From: Allorhizobium pseudoryzae
GTDB lineage: Bacteria; Pseudomonadota; Alphaproteobacteria; Rhizobiales; Rhizobiaceae
Assembly (NCBI RefSeq): GCF_011046245.1
Contig: NZ_CP049244.1
Coordinates: 124,001 to 188,000, forward strand
Direction of reading: 5' to 3'
DNA length: 64,000 bases
The notes beneath the pieces are model-generated. The model did no database searches and was not told the DNA's origin. It was given only the letters and a program-made list of their open reading frames with translations. A program made the translations under genes and the position numbers. Positions 19,301 through 26,989 of the stretch are shown piece by piece; within the stretch, counting starts at the first letter, position 1, and each line of letters opens with the position of its first letter.

Positions 19301-19855
19301 CTTGGCGGCGATGTCGTTGCGCGGTTGCGACTGGCCCACCAGCCGATAGGCCTCGACGGGCTTGGCCGGCGCGGACGGATCGATATCGATGCGAACATGC
19401 TCGCCGCGGATCAGTTCGCCATAGCTCACCGCAAAACCATTCGCACGGATGATGCCATCCTCGACCGACAGACCATCCGTCGCAAGGCCCGACCGTTCGG
19501 CTGCCAGTGCAAGCAGATAGGTCCTGGCCGAAGCGGCGGCGAGACGCAGTGGCTTTGCCGCGATCTGGATGGTTTCGCTGGCAATCGTCGGCCCCTGGTC
19601 CGGCACGGCGCTCGTTGTGCCCAGCACCATCTCCACCCGATCGAAGGCGATATCCAGTTCTTCGGCCACGATCTGCGCCAGCGCGGTTCGGATACCGGTT
19701 CCGAGATCCACATGGCCGTTGAAGGCGATCACAGCGCCATCCGCCTTCAGCGCCAGATAGATCTCCGGATCATTGCTGCTGCCAGGCCTAGTGACGAGCA
19801 GGATGTCCGAAGCCGTCAAAAACGCGTCACGCGTGACTTCGCGCAATCCAGTCAT
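16313..19855 (-). CDS. nicB: nicotinate dehydrogenase subunit B: molybdopterin hydroxylase fused to tri-heme cytochrome c
   Basis: 1180 residues, the size of Pseudomonas NicB (about 1187). The first 725 residues are the molybdenum-binding large subunit of the isoquinoline-oxidoreductase type (GHVDLGTGIRTALAQIVAEE; the general-base Glu in GVGE is E687). One membrane helix follows (about 742-765), then a cytochrome part with three heme sites: CNTCH at 798, CSACH at 944 and CVSCH at 1078. With NicA it hydroxylates nicotinate at C6 and passes electrons through the hemes to the respiratory chain. There is no separate FAD subunit, as expected for NicAB. It overlaps nicA by ATGA. A different N-heterocycle or aldehyde is possible, but the neighbouring 6-hydroxynicotinate reductase strongly favours nicotinate. 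Confidence 0.88.
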   Translation of the reverse strand: MTGLREVTRDAFLTASDILLVTRPGSSNDPEIYLALKADGAVIAFNGHVDLGTGIRTALAQIVAEELDIAFDRVEMVLGTTSAVPDQGPTIASETIQIAAKPLRLAAASARTYLLALAAERSGLATDGLSVEDGIIRANGFAVSYGELIRGEHVRIDIDPSAPAKPVEAYRLVGQSQPRNDIAAKARGDWTYVHDVRVPGMLHGRVIRPPYVGYDHGEGVGNSLIAIDEASVAEIDGLVGVIAIGDFIGVVATREEQAALAARRLKVVWREPPARPDLNEFEEALRANPAKTRILRNEGDIERALSSASPRMERSYVWPYQMHGSIGPSCAVADWREDQLVVWSGTQNPHFMRRDLALLLEMPEERIVVERYEAAGCYGRNCADDVTADAALLSRAVGRPVRVQLTREQEHGWEPKGAAQVVDVRGGLDLEGGPIAYDFETRYPSNLSPTLALVLTGKVSGNETVEMGDRTAIPPYAVSNMRIAVHDMPPIARASWFRGVSAMPNTFAHECFFDELAAAAGVDPVEYRLRYLTDPRASDLVRAVADKADWQPRTRFGSEGGEGDLLYGRGFAYAVYIHGKFPGVPAAWSAWVADVAVNRRTGEVAVTKVTVGQDSGLMINPEGVRHQIHGNVIQSVSRVLKEKVRFTQTAVESVEWGGYPILTFEEVPDIDVLMIPRPDEPPLGVGESASVPSAAAIVNAIYDATGVRFRELPLTPDRVLAGLNGQERQVKRERRKESGKRLFRFGLGFAGIAGIALGGLATFSPWRPTIAAIQRPDPALFSAASIERGRLVAAVGGCNTCHTDVNSAALGGGRAFETPFGTVYAANISPDASHGIGSWSYAAFERAMREGISQDGSHLYPVHPYTAFRHASDGDLQDLYAYLMASPAAASAAPETQLKAPFNIRPLMAGWNGLYLDAAKVPFDPVKGEVWNRGAYLVESLGHCSACHSDRNALGAERQGAAHLAGGFADGYEAPALNAARAGPVAWTQSAFFDYLRHGHAADHGSAVGPMAEVVRSLSALPDADIAAMATYLADLSPSVSSETAASQRQTAILDSDAAADAARLAYPEGARIFEGACVSCHAGGTPLVNLALNSNLHSDKPTNVLNAIFRGADAPASLAARHTADAEVMSMPAFADSLSDRQVAELTAYLRARFAPQKADWAELERAARSVREAKIDQH

Positions 19856-20397
19856 GGGGTGGCCGCCCTCTCCTGCTCCTGATGCGACGACAGGCGTTCA
19901 GCCGCCAAAAGATCGCGTGCACGCCGCACCGCCGCCAGAATTTCCATGTGGGTGCCGCAGCGACAGAGATGGCCGCGCAGGGCGGCGCGGATCTCGGCCT
20001 CGCATGGCGTCGGGTTCTTGCGCAGCAGCGCCACCGTCGCGATGATCATGCCGTTCAGGCAGTAGCCGCACTGGGCCGCCTGCATCTCGGTAAAGGCCCG
20101 CTGCACCGGATGCGGCTCGCCGCCGGAAGACAAGCCCTCAAGCGTCGTCACGGCACGCCCGTCGAGCGCGCCGATCTTTGTCGCGCAGGACCGCACGCAG
20201 CGATCATCCACGAGCACGGAACAGGCGCCGCACTCGCCCAGCCCGCAACCGAATTTCGGTCCGTTGAGCGCGCAGTCGTTGCGGAGGATGAAGAGCAGCG
20301 GCGTCTCAGGCGCCACTGCGAAATCGTGTGTTTCGCCGTTGATGGTGAGGGTTACCGGGCCGCGTGCCATTGCTCGCCAGCCTCGTCGGCGGGACAT
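19852..20397 (-). CDS. nicA: nicotinate dehydrogenase subunit A, [2Fe-2S] protein
   Basis: 181 residues. The plant-ferredoxin-like N-terminal domain has the cluster CGLGECGACSVLVDD plus a later Cys (RSCATKIG). The helical C-terminal domain has the second [2Fe-2S] site CGYCLNGMI and CRCGTH. The stretch LLFILRNDCALNGPKFGCGLGECGACS closely matches NicA from Pseudomonas as I recall it. It carries electrons from the molybdenum centre of NicB to the hemes. ATG at 20397 has AGAGGTG upstream; an ATG at 20370 is also possible and gives a length nearer the family norm. The probable operator lies about 105 bases upstream. Confidence 0.9.
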   Translation of the reverse strand: MSRRRGWRAMARGPVTLTINGETHDFAVAPETPLLFILRNDCALNGPKFGCGLGECGACSVLVDDRCVRSCATKIGALDGRAVTTLEGLSSGGEPHPVQRAFTEMQAAQCGYCLNGMIIATVALLRKNPTPCEAEIRAALRGHLCRCGTHMEILAAVRRARDLLAAERLSSHQEQERAATP

Positions 20398-20500
20398 CGC
20401 GCGCACCTCTGCCCTTGGGTCCCTTGCGGGAGGAAGGTCAGGATTGCGTCGTTCCCCTTTTGGTTTTTGTCGGTCGCATCCATAACGAGAATGCTAACAG

Positions 20501-20526
20501 GAAATCATTCGCACGCAAATGATTTC
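20501..20526. promoter_or_regulatory. palindromic operator upstream of nicAB
   Basis: Perfect 9-bp arms GAAATCATT / AATGATTTC around CGCACGCA; the core reads TTCG-CACG-CAAA. It resembles the operators at 21153, 24868 and 36350. It lies in the 154-base gap between the MarR regulator stop and nicA, where a nicAB promoter must be. Confidence 0.7.
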
Positions 20527-20551
20527 TTCCGCCGCACGAGACGCGGATATC

Positions 20552-21013
20552 TCAGCAGATCTTGCGGATCAGGAGGGCCAGTTGCTCGCGCTCTTCCGGC
20601 GTCAGGGGCGCCATGGTTTCATCCGTCACAGTCCTTGCCGCCTCGAGGTTCCGCGCGATCGCAGACTCACCATCTGCCGTCAGGGAGAGGATCAGGCGCC
20701 GCCCATCTTCCGGGTCAGGCGCCGTCGCCACATAACCGCGCGCCACCAGCCGATCGACAACGCCCTTGATGGTCGCGGCATCCATCGCCGTTTCGCGCCC
20801 GAGCAAATTCTGCGAGGTCGGCTGGATTTCCTGCAGCTTTGTCAGCGCCGACCACTGGGTGGTCGTCAGCCTGTCGCCCATCAGGCTGGCAAACAGTGCG
20901 ACATGGCGCTGGTTTGCCTGCCGGAGCAGAAAACCGATCTGCTGATCGACCCGGTAAGCCTTCGCCTGCTTCGGCCGCCGTGTGTTCTTGGCGCCTGTCT
21001 GATCGTCCGCCAT
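20552..21013 (-). CDS. nicR: MarR-family regulator, probable nicotinate-pathway repressor (NicR-like)
   Basis: 153 residues with a winged helix (LTTTQWSALTKLQEIQPTSQNLLGRETAMDAATIKGVVDRLVARGYVATAPDPEDGRRL; the wing DPEDGRRL is typical of MarR). It sits between nicAB (same strand, downstream) and the divergent reductase operon, the usual place for a local repressor. In Pseudomonas the MarR protein NicR represses the 6-hydroxynicotinate genes, so the same role is inferred. ATG at 21013 is chosen for the GGGATGCGGA before it; an upstream ATG at 21058 lies closer to the promoter. A second MarR protein is encoded at 35205. Confidence 0.8.
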   Translation of the reverse strand: MADDQTGAKNTRRPKQAKAYRVDQQIGFLLRQANQRHVALFASLMGDRLTTTQWSALTKLQEIQPTSQNLLGRETAMDAATIKGVVDRLVARGYVATAPDPEDGRRLILSLTADGESAIARNLEAARTVTDETMAPLTPEEREQLALLIRKIC

Positions 21014-21047
21014 TCCGCATCCCTTTCGCGCCGCGCGTCCTAGCGGT

Positions 21048-21072
21048 TTACGTCTCACCCGCCATTTGTCAA
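21048..21072 (-). promoter_or_regulatory. probable promoter of the MarR regulator gene
   Basis: Minus-strand TTGACA (21072-21067) followed after 16-17 bases by TAAACC or AAACCG. It lies about 35 bases upstream of the ATG at 21013 and is back-to-back with the reductase promoter. Confidence 0.45.
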
Positions 21073-21120
21073 CGGATCGGCAAGCGGCGTTACGGAAGGA
21101 ATTTCCTCGATAACCCCCGC

Positions 21121-21164
21121 TTGACAGCCATCGGAAGCAGGATCACTATTCGTTTGCATACAAA
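21121..21164 (+). promoter_or_regulatory. promoter and palindromic operator of the 6-hydroxynicotinate reductase operon
   Basis: TTGACA (21121-21126), a 17-base spacer and CACTAT (21144-21149) form a sigma70-type promoter. Just downstream is the operator core TTTG-CATA-CAAA (21153-21164), covering the expected transcription start. The 12-base core is identical in sequence to that before hyuA, and the flanking bases (ATTCG ... TAAAA) also match. Confidence 0.75.
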
Positions 21165-21242
21165 TAAAATGCGTCTTCCCCGCGGGATCGGCAGCCTTGC
21201 TTGCCACGATCTTGGCCGAGGATGACCCGAAGGGGACATGCG

Positions 21243-22742
21243 ATGGTGAAGCAGCAGGTGGAAAGCGCTGTGAACGGCAAGATCCGTTGCGATGCCTGTC
21301 CCGTGATGTGCTACATTTCCGATGGCAAATCCGGCGCCTGCGACCGCTATGCGAACATAGGTGGCGATCTCGTCCGCGTCGATCCGCTGACCATTTTGGA
21401 AAACAGTCTGAGCGATGGCGGCAAGGTGGTTGCCTTCCTGCCCGAAGGCGGCAAGCCGGACTGGGATGGCGACATCGTCCACGCCAACGCGACCTTCGTG
21501 ACCGCCGTCGGCGCCGGGACCACGTATCCGGATTACAAGCCCGCCCCCTTCATCGTCTCGCAGAAACAGAACGGCATCGACATGGTGACGGTCGTCACCG
21601 AGGGCATCTTCTCCTATTGCGGTGCCAAGGTGAAGATCGACACCGACCGCTTCATCGGCCCCGAAACGGCGGCGGTGCGGGTGGATGGCGAGCCGGTCGG
21701 CCATGTCACCACCGGCGAATACGGCTCGCAGATGCTCTCGCTCGGCGGCGTTCACCATCTGACCGGCGGCTCGAAAAAGGAGGGCCGCGTCACCTGCGAT
21801 ACGCTGATGCGCCTGTGTAACCGCGAGCGCGTCGAGATGGTCGTCGATGGCGGCGCCACGCTTCTGCTGCAGGCAGGCTGTCCCCCCGTCATCAATGGCG
21901 TCGAGGAAAGCCGGATGCGCGTCGGCTGCGGTTCGGCGACGATCGGAATGTTCGCCAAGCAGTGGAAGAACATGGTGGACGAGGTGGTGGTGGTCGACGA
22001 CCACATCACCGGCGTGCTGTCCGAGCACCAGGCGGGCAAGCTGCTCGATGTCCAGCCGACCGGCATCAAGATCAAGGGCCGGCGCTCGACGCCCGGCCGC
22101 TATTTCCAGGTGGCCGAGCCCGGAACCGGCTGGGGCGGCACGAACATTTCCGATCCGCTCGCCATTCTGGGGGATTTCGACGCCAAGGTTGCCTATCCGG
22201 GGCTGCGGCTGCTGATGGTCTCCACCACCGGCGACCAGTACGGCTATTACATCCTCGACGAAAACCTGCAGCCGGTGCTGCAGACCATCCTGCCCGCCGC
22301 CATTCAGGAAACGGTCGATGTGGTGGCCGAAAACTGCGAACCGGCCATGGTCTCGGTCCTCTTCATGGGCGGTGCGGGCGGCAGCCTGCGCGCCGGCGTC
22401 ACCACCAATCCGGTGCGGTTGACGCGCTCTGTCCGCGATGCCCTCGCCTACGTCTCCTGCGGCGGGGCGCCCGCCTATGTCTGGCCGGGCGGCGGCATCA
22501 CTGTCATGGCGGACGTCATGCAGATGCCGAGCAACAGTTTTGGCTACGTGCCGACGCCGGCGCTTGTTGCGCCGATCGAATTCACCATGCGGCTTGAGGA
22601 TTACCGGACGCTCGGCGGTCACATGGAGGCCGTCATCCCGATCGAGGAGGCGGTGGAACTCGCCGAACGGCGGATTGCCCCGCTGGTGCCAGGCGCCTGG
22701 CCGATGGCGGAGCGCAATTTCAAATGGGGCACGGGCGGCTGA
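21243..22742 (+). CDS. hnr: 6-hydroxynicotinate reductase
   Basis: 499 residues. The N-terminal cysteine motif (C16, C19, C23, C33 in RCDACPVMCYISDGKSGACDRY) marks an iron-sulfur site; further cysteines (VTCDTLMRLCN, LLLQAGCPP, MRVGCGSA, AENCEP, YVSCGGAP) could bind more clusters. The protein matches the 6-hydroxynicotinate reductase family first described from Eubacterium barkeri, where the enzyme has Fe-S clusters and a covalently bound flavin. It reduces 6-hydroxynicotinate to 1,4,5,6-tetrahydro-6-oxonicotinate. It is soluble. ATG at 21243 has AAGGGGACATGCG upstream. It is the first gene of an operon with the UPF0280 and two DUF1185 genes. Family assignment is from memory of the sequence pattern. 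Confidence 0.82.
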   Translation: MVKQQVESAVNGKIRCDACPVMCYISDGKSGACDRYANIGGDLVRVDPLTILENSLSDGGKVVAFLPEGGKPDWDGDIVHANATFVTAVGAGTTYPDYKPAPFIVSQKQNGIDMVTVVTEGIFSYCGAKVKIDTDRFIGPETAAVRVDGEPVGHVTTGEYGSQMLSLGGVHHLTGGSKKEGRVTCDTLMRLCNRERVEMVVDGGATLLLQAGCPPVINGVEESRMRVGCGSATIGMFAKQWKNMVDEVVVVDDHITGVLSEHQAGKLLDVQPTGIKIKGRRSTPGRYFQVAEPGTGWGGTNISDPLAILGDFDAKVAYPGLRLLMVSTTGDQYGYYILDENLQPVLQTILPAAIQETVDVVAENCEPAMVSVLFMGGAGGSLRAGVTTNPVRLTRSVRDALAYVSCGGAPAYVWPGGGITVMADVMQMPSNSFGYVPTPALVAPIEFTMRLEDYRTLGGHMEAVIPIEEAVELAERRIAPLVPGAWPMAERNFKWGTGG

Positions 22743-22752
22743 GGGCGCGGCG

Positions 22753-23664
22753 ATGAACGGACCGGTAGCGTGCTATCTGGACGGATCCGAGACGGGACGG
22801 CTGCACCTGCAGCACGGCCCGATCGATCTCATCATCGGCGTCGATGGTCCACGCGCCACGCCTCAGCAGATCCGCCATGCCCAGCAATGCGCCTGGAGCC
22901 GCTTCCAGACCATTTTGCCGGAACTGGTGGATGAACTGCGGCTGCTGAAAGCACCCACAACGCCGGACGGACCGAACGCCCGGGGCAGGACAGCCCGCCG
23001 CATGCTGGAGGCTGTCCGCCCCTTTGCCGCCAACCACTTCATCACGCCGATGGCGGCGGTGGCCGGTGCGGTGGCGGACGAGGTGCTTGCCGCCATCCGC
23101 TTTGGGTTTTCCCCGGACGACTGTCCCGAGCGGATCTTCGTCAACAATGGCGGGGATATTGCCTTCCACCTTTCGGGAGAGGCGGAATTTTCCGTCGGCA
23201 TCGCCCAGGAAGATGGAACAGGCCTCGGTCGCTTCAGGATCACCGCCAACGAGCCGGTGCGTGGTATAGCAACGTCCGGGCGCGGCGGGCGGTCGCTCTC
23301 TCTCGGCATTGCCGATAGCGTGACCGTTCTGGCAAACGATGCCGCAAGTGCCGATGCGGCCGCCACCATCATTGCCAATGCCGTCGATCTGCCGGGCCAT
23401 CCCGCCATCCGCCGGGCGCCGGCTTCCTCGGTCAAGGATGACAGCGACCTTGGCGACCTTGCCGTTGTCATTGAGGTTGCTCCCCTCCCCGCCGACGAGA
23501 TTGCAAGGGCGCTGGAGAGCGGACAAGAGATGGCCGAGCATCTGATCCACCGCGGCCTTATTACCCGTGCCGCTCTTTTTCTGCAGGGGGCGCACCGGAT
23601 CGCGGCCCCTCCTCCCGCCCAATTTCCCATGACAGCCCGACTGGAGTTGAGACCTCATGCCTGA
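22753..23664 (+). CDS. UPF0280 family protein (ApbE-like; candidate flavin transferase)
   Basis: 303 residues with the UPF0280 features: a central FVNNGGDIAFHLSGE (resembling the ApbE segment with an Asn/Gly/Gly/Asp turn), GIATSGRGGRSLSLGIADSVTVLAND (ApbE-like GIATSG...; substrate/metal loop) and ANAVDLPGHP. ApbE proteins attach FMN covalently to a Thr or Ser of a target protein. The reductase encoded ten bases upstream belongs to a family with covalent flavin, so this protein may flavinylate it; that link is inference. The RBS is weak and translation is probably coupled. Function in UPF0280 is otherwise unknown. Confidence 0.8.
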   Translation: MNGPVACYLDGSETGRLHLQHGPIDLIIGVDGPRATPQQIRHAQQCAWSRFQTILPELVDELRLLKAPTTPDGPNARGRTARRMLEAVRPFAANHFITPMAAVAGAVADEVLAAIRFGFSPDDCPERIFVNNGGDIAFHLSGEAEFSVGIAQEDGTGLGRFRITANEPVRGIATSGRGGRSLSLGIADSVTVLANDAASADAAATIIANAVDLPGHPAIRRAPASSVKDDSDLGDLAVVIEVAPLPADEIARALESGQEMAEHLIHRGLITRAALFLQGAHRIAAPPPAQFPMTARLELRPHA

Positions 23665-24241
23665 ACCGATTGTCCGCAAGATCGTCACCATCGTTGAAGA
23701 CATCCTGCACGAGGGTGGGCCGAAGGTGGAGCGTCCGCTGAAGCGCGGCGCCATCCTGGCCGTCATTCACAATCCGTTTGCCGGCGCCTATCACGAGGAG
23801 ATCGCCGGCTTCATGAAGGATCTGGAGCCGCTCGGCCTTGAGATGGCGAAGAAACTGATCGACGCCCTGGGCGGCGAGCCGGCCTCCATCGAAGGGTATG
23901 GCAAGGGTGCCATTGTCGGCCAGGCCGGCGAGTTGGAACACGGGGCACTCTGGCACGTGCCAGGCGGCTATGCGATGCGCGGCGCGCTGGGCGAAGCCAA
24001 GGCCATCGTTCCCTCCACCAAGAAGGTCGGCGGCCCGGGAACACGGCTTGACGTTCCCGTTACCCACATCAACGCGTCTTATGTCCGCAGTCATTTCGAT
24101 GCGATGGAAGTGGGCGTGTCTGACGCACCGCGGGCGAATGAGATCGTGCTGGCACTGGTCATGACCACGGGCGCCCGCATTCATGCGCGTGTCGGCGGCC
24201 TGAAAGCCGAGGAGATCAAGGGCGAGGATGGCTTGAGATGA
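23657..24241 (+). CDS. DUF1185 (amino acid synthesis family) protein, copy 1
   Basis: 194 residues, soluble. It shares with the next gene the blocks HNPFAGAYHEE / RNPFAGRYVED, GYGKGAIVG..GELEHGA, the Lys-rich loop STKKVGGPGTRLDVPVTH and a conserved tail RVGGLKAEEIKGEDGLR. No catalytic motif from a known enzyme is evident; conserved His, Lys and Glu residues in the GELEHG and KKVGGPG blocks could form an active site. Overlaps the UPF0280 gene by eight bases and the next gene by ATGA. The position between reductase and lactam hydrolase suggests a role in handling tetrahydro-oxonicotinate or formylglutarate. Unproven. Confidence 0.8.
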   Translation: MPEPIVRKIVTIVEDILHEGGPKVERPLKRGAILAVIHNPFAGAYHEEIAGFMKDLEPLGLEMAKKLIDALGGEPASIEGYGKGAIVGQAGELEHGALWHVPGGYAMRGALGEAKAIVPSTKKVGGPGTRLDVPVTHINASYVRSHFDAMEVGVSDAPRANEIVLALVMTTGARIHARVGGLKAEEIKGEDGLR

Positions 24242-24822
24242 AGGCCGAGATCCGCAAGATCGCCGTCTTTGTCGAGGAGATCCATCGCGAGATGGACCGT
24301 CCCGTCACGCCTGCGACCCGCAAGGCGTCGGCCGTCGCCGTCATCCGCAACCCGTTTGCCGGTCGTTATGTTGAGGACCTTCAGGATCTGATGGAGATCG
24401 GCGCCGAACTCGGCGGGCTGCTGGGGCAGCTTTGTGTGCAGGCGCTCGGCATCCGACCGGATCAGGCGGAGAGCTACGGCAAGGCCGCGATGGTGGGGGA
24501 AAACGGCGAACTGGAACATGCCGCCGCAATCCTGCACCCCTCACTCGGCAAGCCGCTGCGCGAGGCGGTGGAAAAGGGGGCGGCGGTCGTTCCCTCCAGC
24601 AAGAAGCGCGGTGGGCCGGGCCAGGTTCTCGATATTCCGCTGGGCCATAAGGACGCCGCCTATGTGCGTTCGCATTTCGACGGAATGGAGGTTTGGCTGA
24701 ACGATAGTCCGCGTGCCGACGAAATCATGGTGGCCGTCGCCGTGACCGACAGCGGCAGGCCCCTGCCCCGTGTCGGCGGCCTGCAGGCAACCGAGATCGA
24801 AGGAAAGGATGGGCTTCGCTAG
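24238..24822 (+). CDS. DUF1185 (amino acid synthesis family) protein, copy 2
   Basis: 194 residues, the same length as copy 1 and clearly its paralogue (RNPFAGRYVED, ESYGKAAMVGENGELEHAAA, PSSKKRGGPGQVLDIPLGHKDAAYVRSHFDGMEVWLND, RVGGLQATEIEGKDGLR). The two ATGA-linked genes probably encode subunits of one hetero-oligomer, since diverged tandem copies of equal length are kept side by side. The function of the family is unknown. It is the last gene of the hnr operon; the next gene has its own promoter. Confidence 0.8.
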   Translation: MKAEIRKIAVFVEEIHREMDRPVTPATRKASAVAVIRNPFAGRYVEDLQDLMEIGAELGGLLGQLCVQALGIRPDQAESYGKAAMVGENGELEHAAAILHPSLGKPLREAVEKGAAVVPSSKKRGGPGQVLDIPLGHKDAAYVRSHFDGMEVWLNDSPRADEIMVAVAVTDSGRPLPRVGGLQATEIEGKDGLR

Positions 24823-24836
24823 AGCCCACCTGATGC

Positions 24837-24879
24837 TTGACAGCTGTCAAGACGACTGACACATTCGTTTGCATACAAA
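24837..24879 (+). promoter_or_regulatory. promoter and palindromic operator of hyuAB
   Basis: TTGACA (24837-24842), a 17-base spacer and CACATT (24860-24865), followed by the operator core TTTG-CATA-CAAA (24868-24879). Spacing and flanks are almost the same as at the hnr promoter (operator 31 versus 32 bases from the -35), so both should be under one repressor. Confidence 0.75.
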
Positions 24880-24895
24880 TAAAAAGGGAACAGCC

Positions 24896-26989
24896 GTGTT
24901 ACATCAGCGCGTCATCGCGAACGACACCCGGACTCCGTCTCCACGCCAGTCGATCGTCGCCGGCATCGATGTGGGCGGCACCTTTACCGACCTCGTTCTC
25001 TTCGATGCCACGAGCGGCCGGGTCCGCCTTGCCAAAACCCCGACCACGCTCGACAACCAGGCTTTCGGCGTCGTCAACGCGCTGGAAGCGGCAGAGGCCG
25101 ACATTGCGGCGCTCGATCTCATCGTGCACGGCACGACGACCACCACGAATGCGGTGCTGGAGCGCAACCTGTGCAGGACCGGCCTTATCACCACCATGGG
25201 CTTCCGGGACGTGCTGGAACTCGGGCGCCGCACCCGCCCGAACGCCTACGGCATGAAGGGCGAGTTCCGGCCGATCATCCCCCGCGACCTGCGCCTGGAA
25301 GTGCCCGAGCGGCTGGACACGCGCGGCAACGTCATCACCCCGCTCGACGAGGAAGCTCTCCGCGCCGCTGTCCGGCAGCTTGTCGATCTCGGCTGCGAGG
25401 CGCTCGTGATCCATTTCCTGCATGCCTATGCCAACCCGGCGCATGAACTGAGGGCCGGCGAGATTGCCGCGGGGATTTGGCCGAACGGCAATATCACGCT
25501 TGGCCATGCGCTTCTCTCCGAAAGCCGGGAATACGAACGCGGCGTAACCGCGGCGGTGAACGCATCCGTGCAGCCTCTGTTGCGCCGATACGTGGAGCGA
25601 CTGGCCGATACGCTGGCGGCGCGCGGTTACCGCCACGACGTGCTGGTGATGAACGGCAATGGCGGCATGGTCTCGGCCCGGCATGTGGCGAAGGAAGCGG
25701 CAAAGACGGTGATGTCCGGCCCGGCCTCCGGCGTCATGGCGGCTGCCTTCACCGGTCGGCGGGCCGGCATGCCGAACCTCATCACCTACGACATGGGCGG
25801 CACCTCGACGGATGTCGCCCTGATCCGCGATGCGGAGCCGACCGTGTCGAACGAGATCGAGGTGGAATATGCCATGCCGATCCATGTGCCGATGGTCGAT
25901 GTGCGAACCGTCGGCGCCGGTGGCGGATCGATCGCCAGGATCACGGCGGCGGGTCTCCTGCAGGTTGGGCCGGAAAGCGCCGGCGCCAAACCCGGCCCCA
26001 TCTGTTATGGCCGCGGCGGAACGAAACCGACCATCTCGGACGCCAACCTCCTGCTCGGTCGCCTGAACCCAAGCCGCCTGAACAGCGTTCCGGGCGGCAT
26101 GACGCTCGATCAGATCAAGGCGATCTTCCAGGCAGAGCTCGGCGACCGGCTGGGTATCGACGCGATCGCAGCAGCAGATGCCGTCATTCGGGTGGCCAAT
26201 GCCCGGATGTCGGATGCGGTGCGGATGGTCTCGGTCAGCCTCGGCGAAGATCCGCGCGATTTTGCTCTCTTTGCCTTCGGTGGCGCCGGCCCTTTGCATG
26301 CAGCCGCCATTGCCCGCGAACTCGGGATTCCCAAGGTGCTGGCACCGTCACGCCCCGGCATCACCAATGCGCTCGGCTGCATCGTCGCCGATCTACGCCA
26401 TGATTTCGTCCAGACCGTCAACCGGCCGCTGGCGAGCGCCGACATGCAGGCCGTGCACGCGATCTTCGCGCGCCAGAGCGCCGATGGCCGCGAGTTGATC
26501 GGCAAGGAGGCTGTGACGATCCGCGAAATCCGCGAAATCCGCACCGTTGATATGCAGTTCATCGGCCAGACGCATCTGCTGCGGGTGGCTGTACCGGACG
26601 CGACGCCGACGCGCGAGGATCTGCAGCGGCGGTTCGAAGAGGCCTATTTCGCCCGCTTCCATGTCGAACTGCCGGAAATTCGCGCCAATCTCGTCAACGT
26701 CAACACCTCCGTCATCGGCCGGCGCGAGGAGATCGACCTGTCGGCCCTGATCGACGCCAGCGGACGCAAGGCCACGCTTGAAGACGCCCGCACCGGCTGC
26801 CGGCCCGTCTGGTTCGGCCGCTTTATCGACACGCCCGTCTACTGGCGCGATTACCTGCCGCAGGCAGCCACCATCGCCGGCCCCGCCATCATCGAACAGA
26901 TGGACACGACCATCCTGATCGAGCCGGGCGATGTCGCGCATCAGGACCACGACGGCAACATCATCATCACGATCGGGGGCGCCGCATGA
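24896..26989 (+). CDS. hyuA: hydantoinase/oxoprolinase subunit A (ATP-dependent cyclic-amide hydrolase)
   Basis: 697 residues. The N-terminal ASKHA nucleotide-binding start GIDVGGTFTDLVLFD is followed by VHGTTTTTNAVLER, the central ITYDMGGTSTDVALI, VGAGGGSIA, FGGAGPLHAAAIARELGI and the C-terminal AIIEQMDTTILIEPGD, all standard for HyuA. With HyuB these enzymes cleave a lactam or imide bond using ATP (5-oxoproline, N-methylhydantoin and others). Here the likely substrate is 1,4,5,6-tetrahydro-6-oxonicotinate, a six-membered lactam (inference). The start is GTG at 24896 with AAAAAGGGA upstream; a TTG at 24869 lies inside the operator and is rejected. Confidence 0.88.
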   Translation: MLHQRVIANDTRTPSPRQSIVAGIDVGGTFTDLVLFDATSGRVRLAKTPTTLDNQAFGVVNALEAAEADIAALDLIVHGTTTTTNAVLERNLCRTGLITTMGFRDVLELGRRTRPNAYGMKGEFRPIIPRDLRLEVPERLDTRGNVITPLDEEALRAAVRQLVDLGCEALVIHFLHAYANPAHELRAGEIAAGIWPNGNITLGHALLSESREYERGVTAAVNASVQPLLRRYVERLADTLAARGYRHDVLVMNGNGGMVSARHVAKEAAKTVMSGPASGVMAAAFTGRRAGMPNLITYDMGGTSTDVALIRDAEPTVSNEIEVEYAMPIHVPMVDVRTVGAGGGSIARITAAGLLQVGPESAGAKPGPICYGRGGTKPTISDANLLLGRLNPSRLNSVPGGMTLDQIKAIFQAELGDRLGIDAIAAADAVIRVANARMSDAVRMVSVSLGEDPRDFALFAFGGAGPLHAAAIARELGIPKVLAPSRPGITNALGCIVADLRHDFVQTVNRPLASADMQAVHAIFARQSADGRELIGKEAVTIREIREIRTVDMQFIGQTHLLRVAVPDATPTREDLQRRFEEAYFARFHVELPEIRANLVNVNTSVIGRREEIDLSALIDASGRKATLEDARTGCRPVWFGRFIDTPVYWRDYLPQAATIAGPAIIEQMDTTILIEPGDVAHQDHDGNIIITIGGAA

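Noticed and set aside
18329..19882. Long plus-strand open frame opposite nicB (517 codons)
   Set aside because: Shadow frame of a high-GC gene; its translation is rich in Arg/His and has no family pattern, while the minus-strand NicB reading is clear.
21090..22622. Long minus-strand open frame opposite hnr (510 codons)
   Set aside because: Antisense shadow; low-complexity Arg/Asp/His composition and it would span the hnr promoter.
24811..24830. Hairpin TGGGCT/AGCCCA at the end of the second DUF1185 gene as a terminator
   Set aside because: Only six pairs, overlaps the stop codon and has no U-tract; too weak to list.
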